NCBI RefSeq assembly: GCF_004025325.1
Contig: NZ_RSFE01000001.1
Location: 62,001 to 126,000, forward strand
Length of the DNA: 64,000 nucleotides
Direction of reading: 5' to 3'
Source: Pseudidiomarina gelatinasegens
Lineage (GTDB): Bacteria; Pseudomonadota; Gammaproteobacteria; Enterobacterales; Alteromonadaceae
Both the position numbers and the translations under genes were made by a program. Under the pieces are notes generated by a model that worked only from the letters and a program-made list of their open reading frames with translations, was not told where the DNA came from and searched no databases. Positions 28,529 through 38,230 of the stretch are shown in pieces; position 1 is the stretch's first letter; each line of letters starts with the position of its first letter.

Positions 28529-29548
28529 ATGCAACTTACGCCAGCACAGCTTAGCGCCCACTTAACCGACCACGGTTTGCCGGCCATTATGAGTGTGTTT
28601 GGCGATACCCCCTTGTTGATTGATGACGCACTACAACAAATTCGACGTTTTGCACGTGAGCAAGGCATTGATGAGCGCCAACGCTGGTTACAGGATAACC
28701 AATTTGATTGGCAACAATTAAACGACCAAAGCGCCAGTCTGAGTCTGTTTTCAACCCTTAAACTGGTAGAGTTAGAACTGCCCGAAGGGAAGCCCGGCCG
28801 CGAAGGCGGTGAAGCATTACGGAACTACGCGCAGGCTCCCACAGCGGACCAGATACTGATCATCATCGGCCCAAAGCTGAAGCAAGAACAACTCAAAGCT
28901 AAGTGGTACAAAGAATTGACTGCAGCTGGCCCCGTTGTAACTGCGAATAGCCCAGAGCGCAGCGCCCTACCCCGATTTATTCAACAACGCGCGCAACTGC
29001 ATCAGGTACAACTTCAACCTGATGCAACGCAGCTGTTGGCAGACTGGTTTGAAGGCAATTTATTAGCACTCGATCAAGAACTGCAAAAGCTTGCGCTTTC
29101 CGACTTACCACAACCACTTAGCATGGCTGATATTCAGCGCGCAGCTGAGGACCAAAGTCGATTTAATGTGTTCGCACTGCAAGAGGCTATTGTACAGGCC
29201 GATCTTGACACTGCCTTACATCGACTTGCTCGGCTATTTGAAGACGGTGTTGAAGAAGCTATTCTGAGTTGGATGTTACAACGCGAGTGGCAACTCGTCA
29301 GCACTCTAAAGAATGCTGATAATTATGCCGATGCCTGCCGCAAAAATGGCGTATGGCGAAATCAAGAAGCTGCCTATCGGAACTTCTGCCAGCGCATGTC
29401 ACCGGCGGCTATAAGCAAAGCTGCCCAGCTTTTGGCACGAATGGAATACGCCTTTAAACGTGACTCTGGTGAGCACTACACTACCTTGGCAACTCACCTT
29501 GTTACCCTTTACTGCCGCCCTGAGGCGGTTGGTGAACTGCCCCAATGA
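28529..29548 (+). CDS. holA: DNA polymerase III delta subunit
   Basis: Clamp-loader subunit that opens the beta clamp. 339 residues (E. coli 343). AAA+-like fold without a functional P-loop: N-terminal VFGDTPLLIDDALQQIRRFA, central LELPEGKPGREGGEALRNY, and the C-terminal collar domain SAQLLARMEYAFKRDSGE-like helix. Overlaps nadD by 4 bases, coupling the two. Confidence 0.93.
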   Translation: MQLTPAQLSAHLTDHGLPAIMSVFGDTPLLIDDALQQIRRFAREQGIDERQRWLQDNQFDWQQLNDQSASLSLFSTLKLVELELPEGKPGREGGEALRNYAQAPTADQILIIIGPKLKQEQLKAKWYKELTAAGPVVTANSPERSALPRFIQQRAQLHQVQLQPDATQLLADWFEGNLLALDQELQKLALSDLPQPLSMADIQRAAEDQSRFNVFALQEAIVQADLDTALHRLARLFEDGVEEAILSWMLQREWQLVSTLKNADNYADACRKNGVWRNQEAAYRNFCQRMSPAAISKAAQLLARMEYAFKRDSGEHYTTLATHLVTLYCRPEAVGELPQ

Positions 29549-30174
29549 TGCGGGCAATACTTGGTGGCACCTTTGATCCGATTCACTGGGGTCATTTACG
29601 CCCGGCACTTGCTGTATCTGCTCATATTGAAGCGCAACATTTGCATTTAATGCCCAGCGCACAACCACCGCACCGCAGTTATCCTGGCGCCACGGCGGAA
29701 CAGCGCTTGGCGATGGCCGAACTGGCGGCCAGTGAATTAGTTAATTGCAGCGCTGACGGCTGGGAGCTGCAACAGCAGCGTAAATCTTACACCCAACTTA
29801 CCTTGCAACAACTGCATCAACGCTGGCCAAACGACACCTTAGTTTTTCTACTTGGCGAAGATGCCTTTGCCGGACTGCAAAGTTGGTTCAATTGGCAGCA
29901 GTTACTCGACCATGCGCATTTTGTAGTGATGCGCCGTCCGCATGCGCAGAATAAGTTTTCACCTGCGTTGCAGCAATGGTTGACACAGGTTCAGGTTGAT
30001 AGTGTGAGCGCCCTGCATCAAAACACGCATGGCCATGTTTACCTTGCCGAAACACCGGCAGTGAATATTTCGGCGACAGCGATACGTCAAGCCATACAAG
30101 CCAATCAACCCTGGCAACATTGGGTACCACCGAGTGTGGCCGACTATATCCAAACAGAAGAGCTATATCGCTAG
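29545..30174 (+). CDS. nadD: Nicotinate-mononucleotide adenylyltransferase
   Basis: Converts nicotinate mononucleotide plus ATP to deamido-NAD in NAD synthesis. 209 residues. The nucleotidyltransferase HxGH motif is HWGH in GGTFDPIHWGHLRPA, and the second phosphate-binding motif is NISATAIRQAI near residue 172. Two adjacent ATG codons open the gene; the first overlaps the holA TGA. Confidence 0.94.
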   Translation: MMRAILGGTFDPIHWGHLRPALAVSAHIEAQHLHLMPSAQPPHRSYPGATAEQRLAMAELAASELVNCSADGWELQQQRKSYTQLTLQQLHQRWPNDTLVFLLGEDAFAGLQSWFNWQQLLDHAHFVVMRRPHAQNKFSPALQQWLTQVQVDSVSALHQNTHGHVYLAETPAVNISATAIRQAIQANQPWQHWVPPSVADYIQTEELYR

Positions 30175-30258
30175 CTGCTTTTTGCATCGCCTTCGTGGTA
30201 AACTACCGCGGTTTTCATTAAATTAGATTTTTGCCGTATAAATTGGAGCGTTGAACTC

Positions 30259-30582
30259 TTGCAAGCAGAACAATTACGCGATTTCGTTGTAGAAAAGTTA
30301 GAAGATCTTAAAGGCCGTGACATCAAAGTGATGGACGTGCGTGAACAAACCGATGTAGCTGAATACATGATCATCTGTTCAGGCAGCTCAAAAACACATG
30401 TTCGCAGCTTAGCGAACTATGTTGCAGCTGAAGCGAAGCATCATGGTGTGCCGCCAATTGGCGTCGAAGGTCACGAACACTCAGAGTGGGTTTTGGTTGA
30501 TTTGGCTGACGTGGTCGTTCACATCATGCAAGAATCAATTCGCGACTTTTACGAGCTCGAAAAGCTTTGGGGACGCAAGTAA
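30259..30582 (+). CDS. rsfS: Ribosomal silencing factor RsfS
   Basis: Binds L14 on the 50S subunit and blocks subunit joining when nutrients are low. 107 residues (E. coli 105). Family features: [54 protein letters not shown] and ELEKLW near the end. The start is TTG at 30259 ([10 protein letters not shown]), with GGAG at 30245-30248; no ATG is available upstream in frame. The 84-base gap after nadD may carry a promoter. rlmH begins within the stop codon. Confidence 0.93.
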   Translation: MQAEQLRDFVVEKLEDLKGRDIKVMDVREQTDVAEYMIICSGSSKTHVRSLANYVAAEAKHHGVPPIGVEGHEHSEWVLVDLADVVVHIMQESIRDFYELEKLWGRK

Positions 30583-31052
30583 TGCGGATCCAGCTGATAG
30601 CGGTTGGGCAGAAAATGCCCGATTGGATCAGCACCGGTTATCAAACCTATGCCAAACGTTTCCCCGCCGATTGCCAACTTGAACTGGTTGAAATCGCAGC
30701 GGGCAAGCGCGGCAAAAACGCAGATATTGCGCGTATTCTCCGGCAAGAAGGTGAAGCTATGCTCGCCGCCGTGGGAAAAGGCGATAGAATTGTAACGCTG
30801 GAAGTAACCGGTAAAAGTTGGACCACGCCGCAATTGGCATCGCGACTTGAGCACTGGCTGATGGACGGGCGTGATATCAGTTTACTGGTGGGCGGCCCTG
30901 AAGGGCTTGCGCCAGAATGTGTCGCCGCTGCCGACGAACGTTGGTCATTATCAGCACTCACTTTGCCTCACCCGTTGGTACGAGTGGTCATTGCTGAAAG
31001 TTTATACCGTGCCTGGAGCGTAACCGCTAACCACCCATATCATCGCGAATAA
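30582..31052 (+). CDS. rlmH: 23S rRNA pseudouridine-1915 N3-methyltransferase
   Basis: SPOUT methyltransferase acting on assembled 70S ribosomes at helix 69. 156 residues. The SAM-binding knot is built by [12 protein letters not shown] and [24 protein letters not shown], and the C-terminus NHPYHRE is diagnostic. The ATG at 30582 shares one base with the rsfS TAA (TAATG); the frame is open 15 bases further upstream, but the family start is [15 protein letters not shown]. Confidence 0.96.
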   Translation: MRIQLIAVGQKMPDWISTGYQTYAKRFPADCQLELVEIAAGKRGKNADIARILRQEGEAMLAAVGKGDRIVTLEVTGKSWTTPQLASRLEHWLMDGRDISLLVGGPEGLAPECVAAADERWSLSALTLPHPLVRVVIAESLYRAWSVTANHPYHRE

Positions 31053-31053
31053 T

Positions 31054-32928
31054 ATGAAGCATCGCCGCGTAACCATCCGAGATCATCACGCTGAATCCGC
31101 GCTCTTCGGGCGACGTGTTTTCGTAAGCCTGATTCTTGTTGTGATTGCCTTCGGGGTGCTGCTGACCAACATGTATCATCTGCAGGTGGTCGATCATCAA
31201 AGTTTCCAGACGCGTTCCAATGACAATCGTATTAAGGTTGTTCCATTGGCACCTAATCGTGGCATCATTTATGATCGACATGGCCGCATTTTGGCTGAAA
31301 ACAGGCCTGTTTTAAGTCTTGAAGTAACCCCTGAGAAAGTCAGTAATCTCGAACAAACCCTCGCTGATTTGCAAGCCTTACTCAACATTGATGCGCAGAC
31401 GTTACAGGCTTTTCACGATAACCGCCGCCGTGAACGTCGTTTTAATCAAGTGATTTTGCTCGACCGACTCACTGAAGAGCAGGCGGCACGTTTTGCCGTT
31501 CGCCAACACGAATTCCCAGGGGTCAGTATTGAAGCTCGCTTAGTACGCCACTATCCGTACGGTGATGCAATAACCCACGCCTTAGGCTATGTGGCGAAAA
31601 TCAATCGCAATGACTTAATTGACTTAAGTGAGCAAGGTCGACACGCCAACTATGCCGCTACACGTGTCATTGGGAAATTAGGTGTCGAACGTTATTACGA
31701 AGAATTGCTACACGGCAGCATCGGGTACCAACAGGTAGAAGTAGACATTCATGGCCGCGCCATTCGCACGCTATCGATTGAACCGCCAGTACCGGGCCAA
31801 GACATCTATTTAGAACTCGATGTTGAACTGCAGCAATTTGCCTATGATTTACTGGCTGACGACCGTGGGTCAATTATCCTGATGGACCCGCGCGATGGGG
31901 CTATTCGTGCGATGGTAAGTAAACCTAGTTACGACCCCAATTGGTTTGCTCAAGGCATTTCTTACGCGCAATATCAAAGCCTACTAAACTCGAAGCATTC
32001 ACCATTATTGAATCGCTCAACACAAGGTGGCTACCCACCTGCATCAACAATTAAGCCGCAGCTTGCAATATTAGGGCTGGAACAAGGCACTATTACCCCG
32101 GAAACACGCATCTGGGATCCAGGTTGGTTTCAAATTGAAGGTGTCGATCACCGCTATCGTGACTGGTTAGCATGGGGGCACGGTTGGACCGATGTCACAT
32201 CAGCCATTGTTGAGAGCTGTGATACTTTTTATTACGACCTTGCCCTAAAGCTCGGTATTGATGCAATTCATGATGACATGATTCGTTATGGTTTTGGCGA
32301 GCGTACCGGTATCGACATCGCGGAAGAATCAACGGCCGTGATGCCATCCCGCGGCTGGAAACGTGCGCGTTTTAATCAACCTTGGTATGCCGGTGAAACC
32401 GTTTCTATAGGTATTGGTCAAAGCTATTGGACCACTACCCCAATTCAATTGGCAGTGGGTACCGCAGTGGTAGCAAATAGAGGCGAACGCCCCGTGCCTA
32501 GGCTGTTGCACGCCTTGCAAGAGGGTGAAGTTGTCTTACCTGCCGTAGTTGAAACACGCGAACCGGTCACACTGAAAAAACCTGAAAACTGGGACGTCGT
32601 GCTCAATGCGCTTAATCTGACAGTCAGTTCTATTAAGGGAACTGCGCACCGAGCCTTCGCTGATGCTACCTACACCAGTGGTGGTAAAACTGGTACCGCG
32701 CAAGTGCGCAGCATCGGCCAAGAAGAAGAATACAATGCCGAAGAAATTGATGAACGTTATCGTGATAATGCCATGTATGTCGGTTACGCCCCGGCTGAAG
32801 ATCCGGAGGTGGTGGTGGTGATTGCAGCGGAAAATACCATTGGCGGTGGCGGCAGCGTTGCCGCACCAATGGCCAGAAAACTACTGGACTTCTATTTCCA
32901 ACAGGAGCGGGATGATGCAAAGCGCTGA
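31054..32928 (+). CDS. mrdA: Penicillin-binding protein 2 (elongasome transpeptidase)
   Basis: Class B PBP of the rod complex, cross-linking peptidoglycan during elongation with RodA. 624 residues. One N-terminal transmembrane helix (about 22-42), a pedestal/dimerisation region, then the transpeptidase domain: active Ser in PPASTIKPQ, SxN-type motif SCD in VESCDTFYYD (the PBP2 variant), and KTGT in SGGKTGTAQV. Begins 1 base after rlmH and overlaps rodA. Confidence 0.95.
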   Translation: MKHRRVTIRDHHAESALFGRRVFVSLILVVIAFGVLLTNMYHLQVVDHQSFQTRSNDNRIKVVPLAPNRGIIYDRHGRILAENRPVLSLEVTPEKVSNLEQTLADLQALLNIDAQTLQAFHDNRRRERRFNQVILLDRLTEEQAARFAVRQHEFPGVSIEARLVRHYPYGDAITHALGYVAKINRNDLIDLSEQGRHANYAATRVIGKLGVERYYEELLHGSIGYQQVEVDIHGRAIRTLSIEPPVPGQDIYLELDVELQQFAYDLLADDRGSIILMDPRDGAIRAMVSKPSYDPNWFAQGISYAQYQSLLNSKHSPLLNRSTQGGYPPASTIKPQLAILGLEQGTITPETRIWDPGWFQIEGVDHRYRDWLAWGHGWTDVTSAIVESCDTFYYDLALKLGIDAIHDDMIRYGFGERTGIDIAEESTAVMPSRGWKRARFNQPWYAGETVSIGIGQSYWTTTPIQLAVGTAVVANRGERPVPRLLHALQEGEVVLPAVVETREPVTLKKPENWDVVLNALNLTVSSIKGTAHRAFADATYTSGGKTGTAQVRSIGQEEEYNAEEIDERYRDNAMYVGYAPAEDPEVVVVIAAENTIGGGGSVAAPMARKLLDFYFQQERDDAKR

Positions 32929-34024
32929 TCAAAAAAGTAAGTGGTTTACCCGCTTTCACATTGACGGTCCCCTGTTTGTTGGCCTGTTACTATTGGCGGT
33001 TATTAGCGCGGCTACTGTTTATTCAGCCAGCGGCCAAGAATGGGCGATGACACAGCGTCAAATTGTACGTATCGGTATTGCCTTCATTGGCATGTTGGTC
33101 ATCGCACAAATACCTCTGGGCGCCATTGAGCGCTTCTCATTGCCGTTATTTGCCATTGGTGTGGTGCTGCTATTGGGCGTGCTGTTGTTTGGTGAGTCCA
33201 GCAAAGGCGCACAGCGCTGGCTAAATCTGGGTGTCGCTACCATTCAGCCTTCCGAAATCATGAAACTGGCTGTACCTATGGCCATCGCATGGTTTATTGC
33301 AGAACACGGTATTCCCCCAACCAAGCGCCGTATGGCAGCCGCTTTCATTTTATTGATGGTGCCAACGTTAATGATTGCCAAACAACCTGACTTGGGCACC
33401 TCATTGCTTATCGCTTGTTCAGGTATTTTTGTGTTGTTCTTAGCGGGCATTAGCTGGCGGTTAATTACATTTTTTGCAGTTGCTATTGGAGCGTTCATTC
33501 CAATTCTTTGGACCTTTTTGATGCATGGCTATCAACGTCAGCGCGTACTCACTTTTTTAGATCCTGAACGGGATCCACTCGGCGCTGGCTATCAAATTAT
33601 CCAGTCAAAAATTGCCATCGGCTCAGGTGGTATTGAGGGCAAAGGCTGGATGCAAGGCACGCAGTCGCAACTCGAGTTTTTACCTGAGCGCCATACGGAT
33701 TTCATTTTCTCTGTGTTTAGCGAAGAATTCGGTTTGGTTGGTGTTATCGGCCTATTTTTGGTTTATGGATTTATAATTTTCCGCGGCATGATTATTTCGA
33801 TGCGTGCGCAACGTGTGTACCAGAAATTATTGGCCGGTAGCTTAACATTGACCTTTTTTGTTTATGTTCTTGTAAATATCGGCATGGTTTCCGGCTTATT
33901 GCCGGTGGTTGGTGTACCCTTACCGTTAATCAGCTATGGCGGCACGTCAATGGTGACATTGCTAGCCGGGTTTGGTTTACTGATGGCTATAGCGACAAAC
34001 CAACGCTTGGTTATGCATGATTAA
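32915..34024 (+). CDS. rodA: SEDS peptidoglycan glycosyltransferase RodA
   Basis: Polymerises lipid II into glycan strands in partnership with PBP2. About 369 residues with ten membrane segments. Conserved SEDS stretches: GAQRWLNLGVATIQPSEIMKL, AKQPDLGTS, and QSQLEFLPERHTDFIFSVFSEE with the catalytic Asp and Glu region, then GVPLPLISYGG. ATG codons at 32912 and 32915 both follow AGGAG; the second has better spacing. The start overlaps the mrdA stop, ensuring coupled synthesis. Confidence 0.94.
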   Translation: MQSADQKSKWFTRFHIDGPLFVGLLLLAVISAATVYSASGQEWAMTQRQIVRIGIAFIGMLVIAQIPLGAIERFSLPLFAIGVVLLLGVLLFGESSKGAQRWLNLGVATIQPSEIMKLAVPMAIAWFIAEHGIPPTKRRMAAAFILLMVPTLMIAKQPDLGTSLLIACSGIFVLFLAGISWRLITFFAVAIGAFIPILWTFLMHGYQRQRVLTFLDPERDPLGAGYQIIQSKIAIGSGGIEGKGWMQGTQSQLEFLPERHTDFIFSVFSEEFGLVGVIGLFLVYGFIIFRGMIISMRAQRVYQKLLAGSLTLTFFVYVLVNIGMVSGLLPVVGVPLPLISYGGTSMVTLLAGFGLLMAIATNQRLVMHD

Positions 34025-34044
34025 AACATCACAGGAGTAATGCA

Positions 34045-35046
34045 ATGAGTGGCTTCGTACCTTCACGACTAAGCATCGCCAAGATAATCTTCGCACTATG
34101 CGGATTGGGGCTATTCTCGCAAGCGGCTGTGGCCCAGGATGAAACGGCCAAAGAAACCGAACAATTTATTGAGCAAATGGTCACGAAGCACGATTTCAAA
34201 CGCGCTGAAGTTGAACAACTACTCGCCCAGGCAGAACGGAACGAAACTATTCTTGAAGCGATTGCCCGACCTTGGGAAGCCAAACCGTGGCACCAGTATT
34301 ATCCTATTTTCTTGACGGAAAAACGCCTCAGTGCTGGCCTCAAATTTTGGCAAGAACATGCAGATACGCTAGCACGCGCAGAACAAACCTATGGCGTTCC
34401 TGCAGAAATCATTGTTGCCATTATTGGCGTCGAAACTTTTTACGGCGAATACCGCGGCAAATACAGTGTGCTCGATGCGCTCTACACACTCGGCTTTCAT
34501 TACCCGCCGCGGTCCAAGTTTTTTCGCTCTGAACTTGAACAGTTTATGTTGTTAACGCGTGAAGAATCGCTACCTGCAACCGAGTTAATGGGCTCTTACG
34601 CCGGCGCTATGGGGTATGGCCAATTCATTTCGTCATCATACCGGCACTATGCTGTCGACTTTGACGGCGATGAAGTGCGTGACCTATTGGGCAACCCCGT
34701 CGATGCGATAGGTAGTGTCGCCAACTACTTTTCACGTCACGGCTGGAAGCAAAACGCCCCTGTAGCGCTCAAGCTGGCAACCACAGACACCCATGCAGAA
34801 TTGGTCAGCAAAGGTTTAAAGCCTGAAGCGACGCTTGCTAACCTTTTACAAGACGGTCTAAAATTACCAGAAGGTCATGCGTTAAGCGATGATATGCTTG
34901 GCAAAGTATTCGAATTTGAGCAGGTGGAAAATAATGAATACTGGCTGGGCTTGCATAATTTTTATGTGATCACGCGATATAATCACAGTCCGTTATATGC
35001 CATGGCGGTTTACCAATTTAGTCAACAACTACAACAAGCGCGCTAA
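34045..35046 (+). CDS. mltB: Lytic murein transglycosylase B
   Basis: Cleaves peptidoglycan glycan strands with formation of 1,6-anhydro-muramyl ends. 333 residues. Catalytic Glu in IIGVETFYGEYRG; other MltB features are YPIFLTEKRLSAGLKFW, GSYAGAMGYGQFISSSYR and DFDGDEVRDLLGNPVDAIGSVANYF. The N-terminus is a cleavable signal peptide (about 1-31, SQAAVA before QDE) without a lipobox, so unlike E. coli MltB it is probably a soluble periplasmic enzyme. Lies between rodA and rlpA. Confidence 0.9.
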   Translation: MSGFVPSRLSIAKIIFALCGLGLFSQAAVAQDETAKETEQFIEQMVTKHDFKRAEVEQLLAQAERNETILEAIARPWEAKPWHQYYPIFLTEKRLSAGLKFWQEHADTLARAEQTYGVPAEIIVAIIGVETFYGEYRGKYSVLDALYTLGFHYPPRSKFFRSELEQFMLLTREESLPATELMGSYAGAMGYGQFISSSYRHYAVDFDGDEVRDLLGNPVDAIGSVANYFSRHGWKQNAPVALKLATTDTHAELVSKGLKPEATLANLLQDGLKLPEGHALSDDMLGKVFEFEQVENNEYWLGLHNFYVITRYNHSPLYAMAVYQFSQQLQQAR

Positions 35047-35052
35047 TTACTT

Positions 35053-35850
35053 ATGGTTGGACTTCGTTTTGTTTTCATTATTTTGCTGGTGAGTGTGCTT
35101 GGTGCATGCTCAACGGCTTCGAATTCGCGTTATAGCCAGAAACATGACTCGATTCCAACCCGCTTACCTACCGCGAATGAATTAATTGAGCCAGAACCCA
35201 CCTTCGAAGCACCAAGTCGCCAAGGCAACCGTACCTACTCACTGTTCGGTAATACCTGGCACATCCTTGATGACGTGTCTGCATTCAGTCAAGAAGGCAC
35301 AGCATCTTGGTATGGTGAAAAGTTTCATGGCCATTTAACCTCCAATGGCGAAATTTATGACATGTTCGCCATGAGTGCTGCACACAAAACACTGCCGCTG
35401 CCAACCTACGTTCGGGTCACCAACCTTGATAACAAAAAATCCGTAGTGGTTCGTGTAAACGACCGCGGCCCCTTTCATGGCAACCGTATTATCGACCTTT
35501 CATACGTTGCGGCCTACAAGCTCGATATGCTGAACTCTGGTACCGCCCGTGTGCGTGTTGAAGCCCTGCAACCGAGTTCCAACAATGAGATGTTAGCCGT
35601 TACGCCACCATTGAAGCTGGACGACATTGAACAGTTTTATATTCAAGTTCATGCCGGTAGCGACGCCGAGCGCTTAAAGGCCGAAGCGCAACAATTACAA
35701 GATTTATACCAAGTTCCTGCAACTACTCAGCCAAACAATGGTCTATATCGTGTAGTTTTGGGGCCGTTCGCTGAACCACAAACGAATGAATTGCTGGAAC
35801 AGTTACGAAATGCCGGCTATCCAGATGCGTTTCGGGTTGCAGTGCCCTAA
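35053..35850 (+). CDS. rlpA: Septal-ring lipoprotein RlpA
   Basis: Outer-membrane lipoprotein of the double-psi beta-barrel type; in Pseudomonas it is a lytic transglycosylase cutting naked glycans during daughter-cell separation. 265 residues; lipobox LGAC gives Cys19. DPBB domain (about 75-165) opens GTASWYGEKFHGHLTSNGE and contains the catalytic-type VRVNDRGPF and DLSYVAA motifs. A C-terminal SPOR domain (about 190-262, FYIQVHAGSDAERL to NAGYPDAFRV) should bind denuded peptidoglycan. Confidence 0.93.
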   Translation: MVGLRFVFIILLVSVLGACSTASNSRYSQKHDSIPTRLPTANELIEPEPTFEAPSRQGNRTYSLFGNTWHILDDVSAFSQEGTASWYGEKFHGHLTSNGEIYDMFAMSAAHKTLPLPTYVRVTNLDNKKSVVVRVNDRGPFHGNRIIDLSYVAAYKLDMLNSGTARVRVEALQPSSNNEMLAVTPPLKLDDIEQFYIQVHAGSDAERLKAEAQQLQDLYQVPATTQPNNGLYRVVLGPFAEPQTNELLEQLRNAGYPDAFRVAVP

Positions 35851-35872
35851 TCACTGCGTTTTACCGTTGTTT

Positions 35873-35897
35873 GTGCTATATTCAGCACCCTTTTTTT
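35873..35897 (+). terminator. Short hairpin and T-run between rlpA and dacA
   Basis: GTGCT (35873-35877) pairs with AGCAC (35884-35888), then CC and seven T (35891-35897). The stem is only 5 bp, so termination would be weak. The loop includes TATATT, which could instead be a -10 element for dacA; the sequence does not decide. Confidence 0.35.
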
Positions 35898-35922
35898 CAT
35901 CTAGAGCTAAACAAACCAGAGA

Positions 35923-37098
35923 ATGAATACTATGCGTCGTGTACTCCGTCATTTTGTTCGCACAGTTGTCTTCACTGCAGCCGCTTTTACAGCAGTCGCA
36001 CAAGCCGCAATTGTTCCCCCGGCACCATCAATCAATGCCAAAGGTTACATTCTGATTGATTACACCACCGGTCATGTCATTACCGCAGGTAATGAAGACG
36101 AATCATTAGCTCCGGCAAGTTTGACCAAAATGATGACCAGCTACATTATTGGTCGCGAGTTGCAAGCCGGGCGCATCAATAACGATGACTTGGTGACTAT
36201 TAGCAACAATGCTTGGGCCAAAAACTTCCCTGAATCATCGAAAATGTTCATCGAAGTTGGTAAACAGGTTTCTGTCGCCGACTTGAATCGCGGTATTGTT
36301 ATTTCATCAGGCAACGATGCTTGCGTGGCTATGGCCGAGCACATTGCCGGTAGCGAAGATGCCTTCGCTGATTTAATGAATACTTACTCGGCTGAATTGG
36401 GCATGTCTAATTCCAGTTTTGCCAACAGTCATGGCCTTCCTGATCCAAATCAATATAGCTCACCACGTGACATGGCCACCTTGGCTCGCGCATTAATTCG
36501 TGATGTGCCTGAAGAATATTCGTTGTACGCGGAAAAATCGTTTACCTACAACAATATTAAGCAATACAACCGCAACTCATTACTGTGGGACCGCAGCATG
36601 AACGTGGACGGCATAAAAACCGGCCACACCAACGAAGCAGGTTATAGCCTTGTTTCATCTGCAACTGAGGGCGATACACGTCTTATCGCAGTCGTCATGG
36701 GCACATCAAGCGAACAAGCCCGTAAAGTTGAAAGCAAAAAATTGCTTAACTACGGCTTTCGTTACTATGAAACCGTTACTGCGTATCAAGCCGGCGAAAG
36801 CTTTGTTGACCATCGCGTATGGGGCGGCGAGCAAGACACCGTGCAGTTAGGTGTGACTGAAGCTGTTGTTATTACGCTGCCTAAAGGCCAACGTAATAAT
36901 TTGAAAGCAAACTTCGAGCTTAATCAAACCCTTGAGGCACCTATTGCGAAAGGTACCCAAGTAGGTACTGTTTATCTGCAACTGGAAGGCGAAGACATTG
37001 CCAGTTACCCGCTGGTCACACTCAACAGTGTTGAACAAGGCGGCATTTTTAAGCGCTTCATGGATTGGGCAAAACAACAATTTAGCGACGAATCGTAG
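35923..37098 (+). CDS. dacA: D-alanyl-D-alanine carboxypeptidase (PBP5 type)
   Basis: Trims the terminal D-Ala from peptidoglycan pentapeptides. 391 residues. Signal peptide (about 1-29, VAQAA before IVPPAP). Penicillin-binding motifs SLTK (PASLTKMMTSY), SGN (ISSGNDACVA) and KTG (DGIKTGHT). A second beta domain and a C-terminal amphipathic anchor (IFKRFMDWAKQQF) hold it to the inner membrane. ATG at 35923 or 35932 are both possible. Confidence 0.94.
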   Translation: MNTMRRVLRHFVRTVVFTAAAFTAVAQAAIVPPAPSINAKGYILIDYTTGHVITAGNEDESLAPASLTKMMTSYIIGRELQAGRINNDDLVTISNNAWAKNFPESSKMFIEVGKQVSVADLNRGIVISSGNDACVAMAEHIAGSEDAFADLMNTYSAELGMSNSSFANSHGLPDPNQYSSPRDMATLARALIRDVPEEYSLYAEKSFTYNNIKQYNRNSLLWDRSMNVDGIKTGHTNEAGYSLVSSATEGDTRLIAVVMGTSSEQARKVESKKLLNYGFRYYETVTAYQAGESFVDHRVWGGEQDTVQLGVTEAVVITLPKGQRNNLKANFELNQTLEAPIAKGTQVGTVYLQLEGEDIASYPLVTLNSVEQGGIFKRFMDWAKQQFSDES

Positions 37099-37110
37099 GT
37101 CACCACTTGT

Positions 37111-37959
37111 ATGACCACAACGGTTTATCTGAACGGCGAATGGCTCGCCAGTGAACAAGCAAAAGTCTCGGTCTTCGACCGAGGCTTTTTGTTTTCAGAC
37201 GGCATTTATGAAGTTGTTCCCGTCTATCAAGGCCACCCTTTCTTACTTGAATTGCACCTGCAACGATTGCATCGGTCACTTACAGAAATTGGCATTCAAA
37301 CACCCACCGAAGACTTTTGGAACAACTTGGTTGCTGAATTGATACAACGCAATGCAGACAGTGACTGCCTGGTATATATTCAAGTGACCATGGGTGCAGA
37401 GGCACAGCGTTCGCACTTACCAACAGGCGATTTGCAACCCACTATATTCGCCTGTAGTTCACCATTACACGTGCATTGGCAGGTACCCCAACCGGCCAAA
37501 GTGGCGGTTCTTGACGACATCCGTTGGCAACGTTGTGACATTAAAAGCATTAGTTTGCTAGGCAATATCATGTTAAAGCGCAAGGCCGCTGCGCGTGGCG
37601 CAATAGAGCCTCTCCTTCATCGTGACGGGCGTATTACAGAGGGCGCATCGTGTAACTACTTCGCTGTGCACCAAGGTAAATTACTGACCCCGCCAGCTGA
37701 TCACTTGATTTTGGCAGGTATCACCCGCACATGGGTACTGCACCTTGCGCAACAGCTGCAAATTGACACGGTTGAAGAACCTATTTATGTCAACCAACTG
37801 CACCACTTCGATGAGTTATTCCTAACCAGCTCAAGCCGCGAAGTGCAGCCGGTTGGTCAAATTGATGATATAATTGTTGGCAATGGTCAGTGCGGTGAAG
37901 TTACCGCGCGTTTAGCTGAAGCGTTTCACGCCAGCAAACGACACCTAATTCAGGAGTAA
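37111..37959 (+). CDS. dat: D-amino acid aminotransferase
   Basis: Fold-type IV PLP enzyme; transfers the amino group between D-alanine and 2-oxo acids. 282 residues. Opening [30 protein letters not shown] is typical, the PLP lysine lies in [12 protein letters not shown], and phosphate/substrate contacts are in TEGASCNYF and [10 protein letters not shown]. The DIKS context suits D-amino acid rather than branched-chain or aminodeoxychorismate enzymes. Placed 12 bases after dacA, which releases D-alanine, and before ybeD; E. coli has no such gene here. Confidence 0.85.
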   Translation: MTTTVYLNGEWLASEQAKVSVFDRGFLFSDGIYEVVPVYQGHPFLLELHLQRLHRSLTEIGIQTPTEDFWNNLVAELIQRNADSDCLVYIQVTMGAEAQRSHLPTGDLQPTIFACSSPLHVHWQVPQPAKVAVLDDIRWQRCDIKSISLLGNIMLKRKAAARGAIEPLLHRDGRITEGASCNYFAVHQGKLLTPPADHLILAGITRTWVLHLAQQLQIDTVEEPIYVNQLHHFDELFLTSSSREVQPVGQIDDIIVGNGQCGEVTARLAEAFHASKRHLIQE

Positions 37960-37963
37960 AAGC

Positions 37964-38230
37964 ATGCAAAAAACTAGCTTTGACGAATTGGTTGAGTTTC
38001 CATGCCATTTTACCTTTAAAGTAATGGGACTCGCCACGCCAGAACTTCCGGATACTGTCGTTGCCGTTGCTCAGAAGCATGCACCGGGTGATTATTCGCC
38101 TTCGGTAAAGCCGAGTAGTAAAGGCAACTACCATTCGATATCCATTCAGGTTCAAGTAACCAGTCAGCAACACATTGAGACTTTATATCGCGCTCTTGCC
38201 GATATCGAAGAAGTTCGTTATGTCCTCTAA
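37964..38230 (+). CDS. ybeD: YbeD/DUF493 family protein
   Basis: Small cytoplasmic ferredoxin-like (ACT-like) protein of 88 residues, family UPF0250. The pattern [42 protein letters not shown] and the terminal VRYVL match E. coli YbeD (87 residues). No established biochemical role; its constant place before lipB hints at a link to lipoylation. lipB begins inside its last codons. Confidence 0.92.
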   Translation: MQKTSFDELVEFPCHFTFKVMGLATPELPDTVVAVAQKHAPGDYSPSVKPSSKGNYHSISIQVQVTSQQHIETLYRALADIEEVRYVL

